Positions 24,749 to 34,080 of a DNA stretch of 64,000 nucleotides are shown piece by piece. Numbering within the stretch: position 1 is the stretch's first letter; each line of letters opens with the position of its first letter. The stretch covers positions 1,747,001-1,811,000 of the forward strand of contig CP126122.1 in assembly GCA_030123565.1 (NCBI GenBank). Direction: 5' to 3'. Under the pieces are notes generated by a model. That model did not search any database and was not told the origin of the DNA. It worked only from the letters and a program-made list of their open reading frames with translations. The translations under genes were made by a program, and so were the position numbers. The DNA is from Nitrospira sp. Its GTDB lineage: Bacteria; Nitrospirota; Nitrospiria; Nitrospirales; Nitrospiraceae.

Positions 24749-27451
24749 ATGACCTCCCTTTGGCATACCCTTACCACCGAAGCCCTTGAGCAAGAGCTCC
24801 AGTCAGACATGGACACAGGGCTTACCGTCTCCGAGGCACAGCATCGTTTGGCGACAGTGGGACCGAACGAACTGCAGGAAGCCGCTCCGCCCTCACCGCT
24901 CAAGATTTTTCTGAGTCAATTTACGAGCCTGATTGTCTGGGTCCTGATCAGCGCCGCCGCCGTGTCCGGTCTCTTGCAGGAATGGATCGATGCAGGGGCC
25001 ATTCTTGCGATCATCGTGCTCAACGCGATCCTCGGTTTCGTGCAGGAGTTCAGGGCCGAACGGTCGTTGGCAGCGTTGAAACGTCTCACGGTGGCCACCG
25101 CAGGGGTCATCCGCGACGGTACCGCCCAAGCGATTCCCGCCAGTCAACTGGTATCGGGCGATCTCATTCAGATCGAAGCGGGCGACCGTGTTCCCGCAGA
25201 CAGTCGCATAGTCTATGCGACGGGGCTCCAGACACAGGAAGCCTCGCTGACCGGCGAATCGACACCGGTTGCCAAATCAGCTGAGTCGATTCTCCAAACA
25301 GAGGTGCCATTGGGTGACCGTCATAACATGCTCTTCATGGGGACCATTATTGTCTCTGGAAAAGGGCGCGCGCTGGTGACGGCCACCGGAGCCCAGACGG
25401 AACTCGGAAAGATTGCCGCGCTGATGCACCGAGAAGTCCAGGCCGAGCAAGAGGAGACGCCGCTTCAGCGTCGACTGGAGCACCTCGGCCACACATTACT
25501 CTGGCTCTCGCTGGGCATCGTGGTGGTGGTGTTTCTGCTTGGGGCCCTCCGCGGGGTTCCCCTTGTGACGATGTTCCTCACCGCCGTGAGCCTGGCCGTG
25601 GCGGCGATTCCAGAAGGCCTGCCCGCCGTGGTCACTATCACGCTCGCTCTTGGCGTCACAAGGATGGTGAAACGGCATGTCTTGATCCGCCGCCTTCCAG
25701 CCGTCGAGACGTTGGGCTCGACCACTGTGATCTGCTCCGACAAGACGGGGACGCTCACGAAAAACGAGATGACGGTGATCACTCTCTATCAAGGAGGAGA
25801 AATCTTCACTGTAACCGGTGAAGGGTATGCACCAGACGGGGAAATCCGGTCTGACAGTGAGCCCATGACACCGCCTCTGAAATCAGGACTCATGACGCTC
25901 TTGCGCGCCTCGGTGCTGTGTAACGGAGCTGAGCTGCGGCTGGAGGCCTTTCTCTGGAAGATCGTGGGTGATCCGACGGAAGGCGCATTGCTAGTTGCGG
26001 CGGCCAAGGCCGGATTGACAAAGAATGACCTTGAACAGGAAAACCCCTGGCTGGGCGAAGTGCCGTTTGACTCAGAGCGAAAGAAAATGACCATGGTGCG
26101 CCGAACTCCATCCGGTCCCGTCGCCTTTGTCAAAGGAGCCCCGGATGTCCTGCTGCGCGACTGTCATGCCTGGCTCACGCGAGGCGGCGACATCCAGCCG
26201 CTCACGGATGCGATCCGCCAGGAGATTACGGCCACCAATCAGCGCTTTGCGTCACACGCGCTCAGGGTCCTCGGAGTGGCCATACGTCCGCTGGACCAGA
26301 TTCCGGACGTCTATGAGGACAAGAGTCTGGAGCACGATCTAGTGTTCTTGGGATTGGTTGGGATGAAAGATCCGATCAGGCCGGAAGCGAAGGCGGCCGT
26401 GGAAGCCTGTCGCGCGGCTGGGATCCGAACCGTCATGATCACCGGAGATCATAAGGACACAGCGGGCGCCATTGCGAAAGAACTCGGTCTGATGGAGCCA
26501 GACGCGCAAGCCATCTCGGGTGCGGAGTTGAACCAACTCTCGGATGAGGAGTTGCGTGATCGAGTAAAGACAGCGGCGGTCTATGCGCGCGTAACAGCAG
26601 AACACAAACTACGAGTCGTCCGCGCCTGGAAGCAACAGGGAGCCGTCGTGGCGATGACAGGCGATGGCGTGAACGATGCGCCTGCACTCAAAGCAGCGGA
26701 TATCGGGGTGGCGATGGGCATTAGCGGCACGGATGTGACGAAAGAAGCCGCTGACATGGTGGTGACCGATGATAACTTTGCCTCCATTGCGGCCGCCGTC
26801 GAGGAAGGCCGGGCGATTTATGACAACATTCGAAAGAGCGTCTACTACCTGCTCTCCTGCAACATCAGCGAAATCCTCTTGATGTTGCTGTCGACGCTGT
26901 TCGGGCTCCCGCTCCCCCTGCTTCCGGTACAAATCCTCTGGATCAACCTGGTTACGGACGGCTTGCCCGCCCTGGCCTTAGCGGTTGACCCGGCGGACAC
27001 GGGTCTGATGCAACGGCCTCCGCGTCCGCCACAGGAACCGTTCCTCACACCGGTACGCTTGCTGAGACTCTTTGTTCAGGGAACCTTCATCGCCGCGATC
27101 ACGCTCCTGGCGTTCTTGTATTGCCTCTACGGTATGGACCTCAATCTGGATCGGGCTCGCACCCTCACGTTTACAGTGATGGTCTTGGCCCAGCTCTTCC
27201 ATGCACTGAATAACCGGAGCGAGGACCGATCGATCTTTGCACTCGGCCTCTGGACGAACAAGCCGTTGCTCGCGACGATCGGACTGTCCGTGCTGCTGCA
27301 GGCCGGCATTGTGACCTGGCCGTCGCTTCAAAGCATCTTCAAAGTCGCGCCCTTCGATCCTGAACATTGGGTTCTGGCCATTGGCATAGGGACACTGCCG
27401 CTCGTCGCCATGGAAATCTGGAAGCGAGCAAAAAAGAACACTGACAGATAG
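24749..27451 (+). CDS. P2-type (Ca2+-like) cation-transporting ATPase
   Basis: 900 residues. The N-terminal cation-ATPase domain starts GLTVSEAQHRLATVGPNEL; TGES actuator motif; PEGLPAVVTITLA in TM4 around residue 287 as in SERCA/PMCA-like pumps; phosphorylation Asp331 in CSDKTGTLTKNEMTV; hinge TGDGVNDAPALKAADIG; C-terminal six-helix cation_ATPase_C domain. No HMA domain and no CPC motif, so it is not a soft-metal pump. Ca2+ is the likeliest substrate, Mn2+ possible. It starts 26 bp after the phosphorylase gene. A decayed second copy of its C-terminus lies at 30745-30864. Confidence 0.9.
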   Translation: MTSLWHTLTTEALEQELQSDMDTGLTVSEAQHRLATVGPNELQEAAPPSPLKIFLSQFTSLIVWVLISAAAVSGLLQEWIDAGAILAIIVLNAILGFVQEFRAERSLAALKRLTVATAGVIRDGTAQAIPASQLVSGDLIQIEAGDRVPADSRIVYATGLQTQEASLTGESTPVAKSAESILQTEVPLGDRHNMLFMGTIIVSGKGRALVTATGAQTELGKIAALMHREVQAEQEETPLQRRLEHLGHTLLWLSLGIVVVVFLLGALRGVPLVTMFLTAVSLAVAAIPEGLPAVVTITLALGVTRMVKRHVLIRRLPAVETLGSTTVICSDKTGTLTKNEMTVITLYQGGEIFTVTGEGYAPDGEIRSDSEPMTPPLKSGLMTLLRASVLCNGAELRLEAFLWKIVGDPTEGALLVAAAKAGLTKNDLEQENPWLGEVPFDSERKKMTMVRRTPSGPVAFVKGAPDVLLRDCHAWLTRGGDIQPLTDAIRQEITATNQRFASHALRVLGVAIRPLDQIPDVYEDKSLEHDLVFLGLVGMKDPIRPEAKAAVEACRAAGIRTVMITGDHKDTAGAIAKELGLMEPDAQAISGAELNQLSDEELRDRVKTAAVYARVTAEHKLRVVRAWKQQGAVVAMTGDGVNDAPALKAADIGVAMGISGTDVTKEAADMVVTDDNFASIAAAVEEGRAIYDNIRKSVYYLLSCNISEILLMLLSTLFGLPLPLLPVQILWINLVTDGLPALALAVDPADTGLMQRPPRPPQEPFLTPVRLLRLFVQGTFIAAITLLAFLYCLYGMDLNLDRARTLTFTVMVLAQLFHALNNRSEDRSIFALGLWTNKPLLATIGLSVLLQAGIVTWPSLQSIFKVAPFDPEHWVLAIGIGTLPLVAMEIWKRAKKNTDR

Positions 27452-27992
27452 AGCCGGACAGACATCGAGGTCATTCCGTTCGGATTGAGAGCGTGTAAGA
27501 CTATGGTCATCTAGCATCTCACACCTGACGCCCTGCGCTTCCCGGTTTCGTGAGTGCGCGCCGTCAGCACTTGGCCTATTGAGGGGCGCCAACGAACCTG
27601 AGTCGATTATCAGATCCTACACCAAGGCGGCGCTGGGAACACAGGTCCGCCGCAAGAGCGTATTCTGGTGGCCAACGAGCCGAATCGAATTGTCAGGTTG
27701 AACGACTCGGCTATCCGACAAACCATGTTGAAACGGGTGCCTATCGGCCATCATTGAGGGCATCACGTCTTGTGGAACGTAATATTCAGATCGCAAGTGG
27801 TTCCGTAACAATGGGATCGAGTAGGTGGTGACACTTGTCCACACGATAGGCCAAAACGGCGTGCTCTTGTGTGCAGGTGAAACCCAGCGGGTCGTCGTGC
27901 TGCAGTGATGATTTCAGATCTGGGAAGGCTCACACTCAGAAGCGGGCGTCGTTCATTTGACCGGGCACATGGGCTGATGTACGATAAACAAT
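27452..27992. other. 541-base stretch without a supported gene
   Basis: No start-bearing gene with recognisable content. One frame (about 27602-27753) is open and protein-like (PPQERILVANEPNRIVRLND) but has no start codon; it may be a remnant. The rest is featureless to inspection. Confidence 0.4.
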
Positions 27993-28250
27993 GTGATGAC
28001 TAAACTTTTCCTGCTCGTTCTGCTGTGTCTCTTCGTGTTGTGTATGGTCCCGCTCATGGGGAGCCATCACCTAGCCTCAGACCATCTACACCATGATGCA
28101 TCCACCTCCTGCTCGACCTGCATGGGCTCGGCAGCCATGAGTACGGTCGGAATACTCTTCACTGTGTTTGGCCTTTTAAGCCTCATCGTTTCCACTGCAC
28201 CTCCTCTCACACTGGTTGTCGATCAGTTCCATCCTCCTCGCGTGCGCTGA
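27993..28250 (+). CDS. Small His/Cys-rich membrane leader ORF
   Basis: About 85 residues (GTG 27993 or ATG 27996). An N-terminal hydrophobic signal, then SHHLASDHLHHDASTSCSTC, a dense His/Cys metal-binding candidate, a second hydrophobic helix and a C-terminal FHPPRVR. The FHPP end is typical of small CzcI/DUF2946-like proteins encoded before metal efflux operons. It precedes the operon starting at 28374 with a hairpin between. Assignment by position and motif only. Confidence 0.55.
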   Translation: MMTKLFLLVLLCLFVLCMVPLMGSHHLASDHLHHDASTSCSTCMGSAAMSTVGILFTVFGLLSLIVSTAPPLTLVVDQFHPPRVR

Positions 28251-28291
28251 CGCTGTCACACCGTTTCGTCTCTCAGAAAGTTTGATCAGAA

Positions 28292-28329
28292 CACAGCTGC
28301 GACAGGTTCGCTTGTGCTGGTCAGCTGTG
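28292..28329 (+). promoter_or_regulatory. Inverted repeat between leader ORF and lipoprotein gene
   Basis: CACAGCTG and CAGCTGTG, 8-base arms with a 22-base loop, between the small His/Cys-rich ORF and the gene at 28374. It matches the placement of the hairpins before cusC and czcC, though the stem is shorter. Confidence 0.35.
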
Positions 28330-28373
28330 CTTGAACAGCGGATCCGCTCAGGCGTTCCAGGGGAGCCTACACC

Positions 28374-29384
28374 ATGCGTACGCAACAACTATTGGCATTG
28401 TTCGGCGTCACGATCCTCATTGCCGGCGTCACGGGGGCCTGTGCCCAGATCGAGCAACGGGATAAGCGGTTCTATTACCGAGCGCTCTGGAACTTTGCGC
28501 TACGGGAAAATTTGCAAGCGCTCGACATCGAATTCAACGGAGTCGACTTTGGACATTCCAATCTCTATGAAAATCTGTTGCTTACCGGCGCCAAGGATGT
28601 CCCTGCGATCGAGGACCGGGCTCGAAAGGAGACGCTCCGGTTTATTGCGTCTCGACCAGTCCTCAATCCGAACGAGGAAGCGATTGCGCCGAATTATATG
28701 AAATTGGCCTGGAAGGCCCAGAATACCTTCGATGAAGCGCATGCGTTGCATCGGGCCACATACGATATCTATAGCTCTGACCTGGCGGATAAAGATGCCG
28801 CCATCCGAAAGGTGGTGGCGTTTTATCGGGACAGCAAGTATGCGATTACGGCCAAGCGGCTGGATCATCAGCGTCTGGATACCTTTCCCTATTCAACATC
28901 GTTTCGCCGCAAGTTCCCGCTCTTCAATGCGACGATCTGGGCCTATCACTACCTGCAAGTGGCGGTGTATGACCCTTTGGGCGCAGCCCCGACTCTGGAC
29001 GTCAAAGAGCACGTCGTGGAGCCGATCCTACGCACCTATCACGGCTACCTCGACAAGCCACCGGTGGAATGGACCTTTATGCCGATGACGGCAGAGCTGA
29101 GCCCGAAGTTCGCGGCGGAGTATCCCGAGATTGCCAACATCTTCGATAACCTCCACATGATGCATGACAACATTAGTGACATTCTCACCACCGATCTCCT
29201 CCCGACATGGGAGGAGAAGCGTCAGGAAATCTACCGCGTGACCCAGGCGTACTACTGGGCCAGTGCGGATACCACAAATCCCTTCATCGTACGTGATGGA
29301 CAATCCCACCACTCGGGCTCGACGCCGGCTGTAGAACCTGGAGCGCCAGGCGAACACTCCGGGCACTCAGGAGGTCACCAGTGA
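28374..29384 (+). CDS. Lipoprotein of unknown function with His-rich tail
   Basis: 336 residues. Signal sequence with a lipobox-like TGAC; mostly helical mature part with many aromatic residues (WNFALRENLQALDIEFNGVD, FNATIWAYHYLQVAVYDP, NIFDNLHMMHDNISDIL). The C-terminus is Gly/His-rich (HHSGSTPAV, GEHSGHSGGHQ), likely metal binding. No family recognised. Its stop overlaps the start region of the next gene, an outer-membrane barrel, and a TPR lipoprotein gene follows, so the three may form an exported metal-handling set. Confidence 0.6.
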   Translation: MRTQQLLALFGVTILIAGVTGACAQIEQRDKRFYYRALWNFALRENLQALDIEFNGVDFGHSNLYENLLLTGAKDVPAIEDRARKETLRFIASRPVLNPNEEAIAPNYMKLAWKAQNTFDEAHALHRATYDIYSSDLADKDAAIRKVVAFYRDSKYAITAKRLDHQRLDTFPYSTSFRRKFPLFNATIWAYHYLQVAVYDPLGAAPTLDVKEHVVEPILRTYHGYLDKPPVEWTFMPMTAELSPKFAAEYPEIANIFDNLHMMHDNISDILTTDLLPTWEEKRQEIYRVTQAYYWASADTTNPFIVRDGQSHHSGSTPAVEPGAPGEHSGHSGGHQ

Positions 29385-30154
29385 AAATGAATACTTCCAG
29401 GGTTGTCATACTGTTCCTGCTGATAGTGCCGACCGTCGTCTGGGCGTTGGACCACGACAATTTGGACCCCAACCGTCCCATTGCCATTGAAGATGCCTAT
29501 GTGGTGCCGAAAGGAGAGATCGGGGTCGAGGGAGGACTATTGTTTAGTGACCGCAAGCGAGGGGAAAGCCGACTCGTGTTCCAGCCCCAGTTGATCATCG
29601 GGGCATTTAACAATACCCAATTGGAGTTGAGTAGCGATGTGTCGACGGACCCGAGGTCCGTCGTGGGGGATGATAAATCGGGCAATCTCACGGTCGGCGC
29701 GCTGTATAACTTCAATACCGAGACCCTGAACCTGCCGGCCTTTGCAGCCCGCGTGCAACTGGGGTTTCCCACCGGTGTCAGTGCGAAGGGAGTCGATACC
29801 GCGGTGACCGGGGTCATGACGCGCTCGTTCGGGCAATGGCGAACCCATCTCAATGTTGGATATACGTTTCTAGGATCACCGCAGGGCCAGGAACGGAGTG
29901 GAACGTACCGGGTTGTGGCGGCGGTGAGTTATCCCCTCGGGTATCCGACAAGTTTTCGCGATACCATCATAGCCAACGTCTTCACCCGTCAATCTGATCT
30001 GATGGGCCAACGGAATCCGACAGGGATCGGGATCGGTCTTCGGCATCAGGTCAGTTCGCGAGTCGTCGCCGATATAGGGATCGGGAGTGAGTTATTCGGA
30101 CCGGCCGATCGGTCGGTATTTTTCAGCACTATTGGGTTATCTATGGGTTTCTGA
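29381..30154 (+). CDS. Outer-membrane beta-barrel protein
   Basis: 257 residues from GTG 29381 (ATG at 29387 is the alternative; both overlap or abut the upstream stop). A cleavable signal ends VVWA; repeated amphipathic strands (LVFQPQLIIGAFNNTQLELS, VGALYNF, RTHLNVGYTFLGS) and the C-terminal Phe of an outer-membrane barrel (STIGLSMGF) follow. It resembles small barrel proteins sometimes annotated as putative transporters. Substrate unknown. Translationally coupled to the His-tailed lipoprotein. Confidence 0.65.
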   Translation: MKMNTSRVVILFLLIVPTVVWALDHDNLDPNRPIAIEDAYVVPKGEIGVEGGLLFSDRKRGESRLVFQPQLIIGAFNNTQLELSSDVSTDPRSVVGDDKSGNLTVGALYNFNTETLNLPAFAARVQLGFPTGVSAKGVDTAVTGVMTRSFGQWRTHLNVGYTFLGSPQGQERSGTYRVVAAVSYPLGYPTSFRDTIIANVFTRQSDLMGQRNPTGIGIGLRHQVSSRVVADIGIGSELFGPADRSVFFSTIGLSMGF

Positions 30155-30168
30155 AAAAGGAGGAATAT

Positions 30169-30596
30169 ATGGCACTCACGACGTTCGGCCTCCTAATCGC
30201 CCTCGTCGCGGTGGCTTTGTTGGGAAGCGAGGGCTGCCAGTCCTCGCCAAAACTACAACACACAGTGTTACCGGCACCAGCGGGGCGAATGCTGCGGTAT
30301 CTCGTCACAATGACGAAGGCCTTCTCGCCTATCAGCAGGGACAGTGGGAGAGCGCGAGGCAACATTTCGAAGCGGCAATCACTGCATCGCCTGAGTTGGC
30401 CGAAGCCCACTACAACCTGGGGATGGTGCTGTATCGGCTCGGTGCATTGAGTGAGGGGTATGCGCATTTCATCAAGGCAGCAAACTTGGCGCCGGGGGAC
30501 AAAATCATCTGGAATTCACCCCCTCTCGCTGGCGTGTTAGTTCCAGAGAAAGAGAGCAAAATGCCAGGTCACGGAGGAGGCGGGCATAGTCACTGA
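30169..30596 (+). pseudogene. TPR lipoprotein, broken by a single-base frameshift
   Basis: A good ribosome site (AAAGGAGG) precedes the ATG. The first frame gives a signal and lipobox SEGC, then QSSPKLQHTVLPAPAG; at about 30285 (a G-run) the homology jumps frame to NAAVSRHNDEGLLAYQQGQW and a TPR unit, ending MPGHGGGGHSH. Adding one base restores a 142-residue protein closely similar to the lipoprotein fused to CusA at 18679-19095. Either a true pseudogene or a homopolymer error. Confidence 0.8.
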
Positions 30597-30744
30597 CGAG
30601 GTTGTGCTGAGAGGGGGCAGAAGTCTACATGTGCACGTGTCACGGTGCAGAGGCAGATGTTCCCGCGTGAGACTAGGTCTGAGCCTCTTGCTTCACAATG
30701 AAAAGAATGGATGTTGCGATGACACCACGAAGGTCAGGCACTCA

Positions 30745-30864
30745 CGGGCGCGTACGTTGGCTTTTACCATTATGGCCATAGTTCAGCATGCCCATACGCT
30801 CACCTGTCAACATGAGCGACGCTCGGTGTTCACCATCGGGGTGTGGACCAACAAGCCGTTGTTA
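30745..30864 (+). pseudogene. Remnant of a P2-type ATPase C-terminus
   Basis: Forty codons reading RARTLAFTIMAIVQHAHTL and RRSVFTIGVWTNKPLL match the last membrane domain of the ATPase at 24749 (RARTLTFTVMVLAQLFHAL, DRSIFALGLWTNKPLL). Flanks show no other ATPase sequence. The surrounding 30597-31072 stretch holds no other supported gene. Confidence 0.75.
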
Positions 30865-31072
30865 TGGGTGAGGAAGGATCGGCACTTCTTTAGGCTGCCA
30901 TAGTGCTGACCGCGCTGCTGCTGCCGACCTTATTGATAGGCACTGGGCCTTCGAACTGAGCATGCAGAGTCGCGCGGAGGTTCCTGACGATAGCGATCGG
31001 CGCAAAGAATGTGCAGCGTTGCGGAAGGAGTTATGCTATATTGGCATTGATTTGTAGTTGGAGACATAGCTG

Positions 31073-31387
31073 GTGTTGAAAGGGCGAATCGGAAATCTGC
31101 TGCTCGTCGGGCTGGTTCTTCTCCTCGGAGTCCAATTGACGGGTCTCACTTGTCTTGGGGAGTGGCAAGACATAGCGGCTACAACTGTCGTCGAAGCCAT
31201 GGATCTTTCTCCGTCTCCTGATGGGGCTGTGACAGATGATGGGTGTCCCTGCCATTTTGTGTTCCAGTCAGTGTCGCTGCCTGCTCCTGCAAACCTGTCT
31301 CCACTAACTGATGATCTGATCTTCAGTTCTACATTGTACGTGCCGACCTTTGTCGTGGTCCTGTTCCATCCTCCTGCCCTTATTTAA
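31073..31387 (+). CDS. Small secreted leader ORF upstream of czcCBA
   Basis: 104 residues from a GTG preceded by GGAGA. Signal-like N-terminus (LLLVGLVLLLGVQLTGLTC), a CPCH motif in DDGCPCHFVFQ, and a C-terminal FHPPALI. The FHPP end and the place before czcC match the CzcI/DUF2946-like pattern. A hairpin at 31435-31459 lies between it and czcC. Confidence 0.55.
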   Translation: MLKGRIGNLLLVGLVLLLGVQLTGLTCLGEWQDIAATTVVEAMDLSPSPDGAVTDDGCPCHFVFQSVSLPAPANLSPLTDDLIFSSTLYVPTFVVVLFHPPALI

Positions 31388-31434
31388 GCTTCACAAGCCG
31401 CTCCAAAAGAACCTGAACATTCGTAACGCTGGCG

Positions 31435-31459
31435 GGGACCCCTTATCTGGGGCGGTCCC
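31435..31459 (+). promoter_or_regulatory. Hairpin in the czcC leader
   Basis: GGGACCCC and GGGGCGGTCCC pair around TTATCT with one bulge, 26 bases before the czcC ATG. Third case in this window of leader ORF, hairpin, export operon. Confidence 0.5.
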
Positions 31460-31484
31460 GTGGCTGGCATTTGGAGGTCATCCT

Positions 31485-32744
31485 ATGCGACAGCAATGTG
31501 TTGCGGCACTCCTCCTCATTGGCGCTTTCAGCCATTTCGTTTCTCTTGAGCAGCCGGCCCATGCAGCGCCGCCCAGCACGGCGTCTTATGGCCTCGACGA
31601 AGTGATGACGCTTGCTGCTGAGCACAATCCATCTATCGCCGAGGCCAATGGCACGATTGCCCAGAGCCGCGGTCTGCGCGAGATTGCCGGCGCGTATCCG
31701 AATCCTTCGATCGACGGGACTTTTGGCCCGGGCATCACTCGCGAGCAACTTGGGAACGTGTCGGTTTTGGAAAAGGCCGTGAGGCTGAACCAGCCGCTTG
31801 AATGGCCCGGCATGCGACAGGCACGTCAACGTGCTGCCGATGCAGATGTGGCTGCATCTCAGGCCGGCTTTGCCGATGCTCGGCTGAGGGTGTTGGCGGA
31901 TGCCAAGGTGGCGTTCTATCAACTGCTCCTCGCCCAGCGCGATGTCGAACTCTCGACGCAAAGCCTCGGCATCGTCCAAGACCTGTTTCAGAGCATCAAG
32001 GCTCGTGTTGAGGCCGGTCAGGCGAGACCGTTCGAGTCCGTGAAAGCCGGTGTCGAAGTCCAGAAGGTGAGCAAGGATCTCAACCGTGCTCAAAATAACC
32101 TGGTTGTGGCGCGCGTCAGACTGGATATGGCGACTGGCGGGGCCCTCGGTCAGGACTTTACCGTCCGAGGCGATTTCGCGAGCCCTCGCGAAAGCAGAAG
32201 CTTGGACGACCTCATCGGTCGCGCGGTGGAACAACATCCGCTGCTCGTTCGGTTGAAGAAGCAGATCGAAAAGGCCGGGCACAGCGTGGCGCAGGAACGC
32301 CAATCTCTCATTCCTTCGGTCACCGTGTCAGGGGAATATCATGCGGAAGCGGCCGAGAAGGCATTCTTGGCCGTCGTGAGCGTTCCCCTCCCGCTCTGGT
32401 ACCAGCGCCAGGGGCATATCTCAGCCGCATTGGGAGCCATGGAACGAGCGAAGGCAGAACAAGCGCGGACACAAAACGAATTGGTCACGGCGTTTACCGA
32501 GCAGATGCAGGAGGCCCGAACGGCGACCCAGCAGATTGATGTCTTTGAAAGAGGCCTCCTCAAGCAAGCCGAGGAAGCGCTCCGGATCGCGAGAATCAGT
32601 TTCCAGCAGGGTGCGGCGAGCCTCCTGGATCTCATCGATGCGCAACGGGTGTACCGACAAATGCTGCTCGAGTATGCCGAGGCTCGCGCGGCGTTTTCTA
32701 TCTCTCGGGCGCGGCTGGAACGCTGGACGGGAGAACTTCGATGA
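31485..32744 (+). CDS. czcC: CzcC-type outer-membrane channel
   Basis: 419 residues from 31485, where GGAGG lies 7 bases upstream; the longer frame runs back into the leader. Signal peptide ending AHA, then the TolC-fold repeats (LAAEHNPSIAEANGTIAQSR; AGAYPNPSIDGTFGPG; SLIPSVTVSGEY; SFQQGAASLLDLIDAQRVYR). Exit duct for the Czc-type pump. It overlaps the next long frame by 4 bases; the adaptor start chosen is 99 bp downstream. Confidence 0.88.
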   Translation: MRQQCVAALLLIGAFSHFVSLEQPAHAAPPSTASYGLDEVMTLAAEHNPSIAEANGTIAQSRGLREIAGAYPNPSIDGTFGPGITREQLGNVSVLEKAVRLNQPLEWPGMRQARQRAADADVAASQAGFADARLRVLADAKVAFYQLLLAQRDVELSTQSLGIVQDLFQSIKARVEAGQARPFESVKAGVEVQKVSKDLNRAQNNLVVARVRLDMATGGALGQDFTVRGDFASPRESRSLDDLIGRAVEQHPLLVRLKKQIEKAGHSVAQERQSLIPSVTVSGEYHAEAAEKAFLAVVSVPLPLWYQRQGHISAALGAMERAKAEQARTQNELVTAFTEQMQEARTATQQIDVFERGLLKQAEEALRIARISFQQGAASLLDLIDAQRVYRQMLLEYAEARAAFSISRARLERWTGELR

Positions 32745-32842
32745 GCTGGTTGACGGATTTCTTTAGGGCAGGCGCTGAAACCAGACTCACCCTAGCTGCC
32801 CCCTCACACCACGCCGGTTGTCTTCTAAGCAGGAAGTCTCCG

Positions 32843-34054
32843 ATGAGCCGGAATATTGTCGTTCTAGTTGTATTTTTCCTCATCTCTGTTGTCGTGGGTT
32901 GTAGCGAGAGCAAGGTCGAGCCACCACCGCCGAAGGCAACGGCCGAGCAGGAGCAAGGCGAGGCTGTTCATGAAAGCGGTGAGCCCCATCAACTCACCAT
33001 TCCACCTCAGGCGCTCGAAGGACAGACGTTCCAGACCGCCGTCGTTGAACGACGCGCCTTCCGGGATGAAATTCAAGCCACCGCGAGCATCAAGCCGAAT
33101 GAATATCGATTATTCCACCTCAGTCCCCGGATCGAAGGCCGCGTGATCGATGTCATGGCCGAGCTAGGTGATTCCGTCAAGCAGGGACAGCCGTTAGCGC
33201 TGTTTGACAGCATTGAGCTGGGACAGAAGAAGGCAGCATTTCTCCAAGGTGTCACCAATCGCGATGTGGATTATCGTAACTACACCCGAGAGAAAGGCTT
33301 GTTCGAGCAACGCATTTCCTCAGAGAAGGAATTTGTGGAAGCCAAGGGCACCTACGAGAAAAGCATGGCGGCCTATCGGGCCGCCTACGAAGCCCTGCGG
33401 CTCGTCGGCCTTTCGGACGATGACATCAAGAAGATCGGCTGGAGCGGGAAGGGGAAGGCTCTCTCCTCCTTCGCGCTGGTGGCTCCACAGGCGGGGACTG
33501 TGATCGAGCGGAACATCACGCGTGGCGAACTGCTGACACCGAAGGATAATGCCTTCACCATCGCGGATCTTTCGACCGTCTGGATCCTCCTCGATATCTA
33601 TGAACAGCATCTGGCCGCTGTCAAAGTGGGGAGCGAGGTAGAGATCACCGTGGACGCCTATCCGAAGGAGCGATTTCGCGGGAAGATCGCCTATCTCGGT
33701 TACGTGCTGAATCCGGATACACGAACCGTCGATGCACGGGTCGAGATTGCAAACCTCGACCGCCGCCTGCGACCCGGCATGTTTGCCCGAGCGGCCCTCA
33801 TTCTTCCCAGCACACAAGAAGACCAAAAGGTCTTGGTCGTCCCCCAGGACGCCATTCAACAGGTCGACGAGAAATCGGTGGCATTTGTGGAGGAGCGCCC
33901 GGGCGCCTATACGGTCCGGCCGGTTCTTGTTGGTCGCAGGTCTGGAAACGACGCGGAGGTGCATTCCGGCGTAGCTGAAGGCGAGCGGGTCGTCACTCAA
34001 GGATCCTTCGATCTCAAGTCCATTCTGTTGAAGGAACGGATCGCGGGAGACTAG
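32843..34054 (+). CDS. czcB: CzcB-type periplasmic adaptor lipoprotein
   Basis: 403 residues from 32843, preceded by AGGAAG; this start gives a lipoprotein signal (LISVVVGCSESK). Lipoyl and barrel domains (LSPRIEGRVIDVMAELGDSV, FALVAPQAGTVIERNITRGE), a helical hairpin and the C-terminal membrane-proximal domain are all present. It joins CzcC to CzcA. The His-containing N-terminal segment (HESGEPHQ) may bind metal. A longer frame from 32741 adds an unlikely N-terminus. Confidence 0.88.
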   Translation: MSRNIVVLVVFFLISVVVGCSESKVEPPPPKATAEQEQGEAVHESGEPHQLTIPPQALEGQTFQTAVVERRAFRDEIQATASIKPNEYRLFHLSPRIEGRVIDVMAELGDSVKQGQPLALFDSIELGQKKAAFLQGVTNRDVDYRNYTREKGLFEQRISSEKEFVEAKGTYEKSMAAYRAAYEALRLVGLSDDDIKKIGWSGKGKALSSFALVAPQAGTVIERNITRGELLTPKDNAFTIADLSTVWILLDIYEQHLAAVKVGSEVEITVDAYPKERFRGKIAYLGYVLNPDTRTVDARVEIANLDRRLRPGMFARAALILPSTQEDQKVLVVPQDAIQQVDEKSVAFVEERPGAYTVRPVLVGRRSGNDAEVHSGVAEGERVVTQGSFDLKSILLKERIAGD

Positions 34055-34080
34055 CAAGAGCATCGTTAGAGGAGCCACTC

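Noticed and set aside
27617..27844. 75-residue minus-strand ORF
   Set aside because: No ribosome site, signal or domain; composition unlike neighbouring genes.
30604..30903. 99-residue ORF as a gene
   Set aside because: Only the 40-codon ATPase remnant in it is meaningful; the N-terminal part is Arg/Cys-rich noise.
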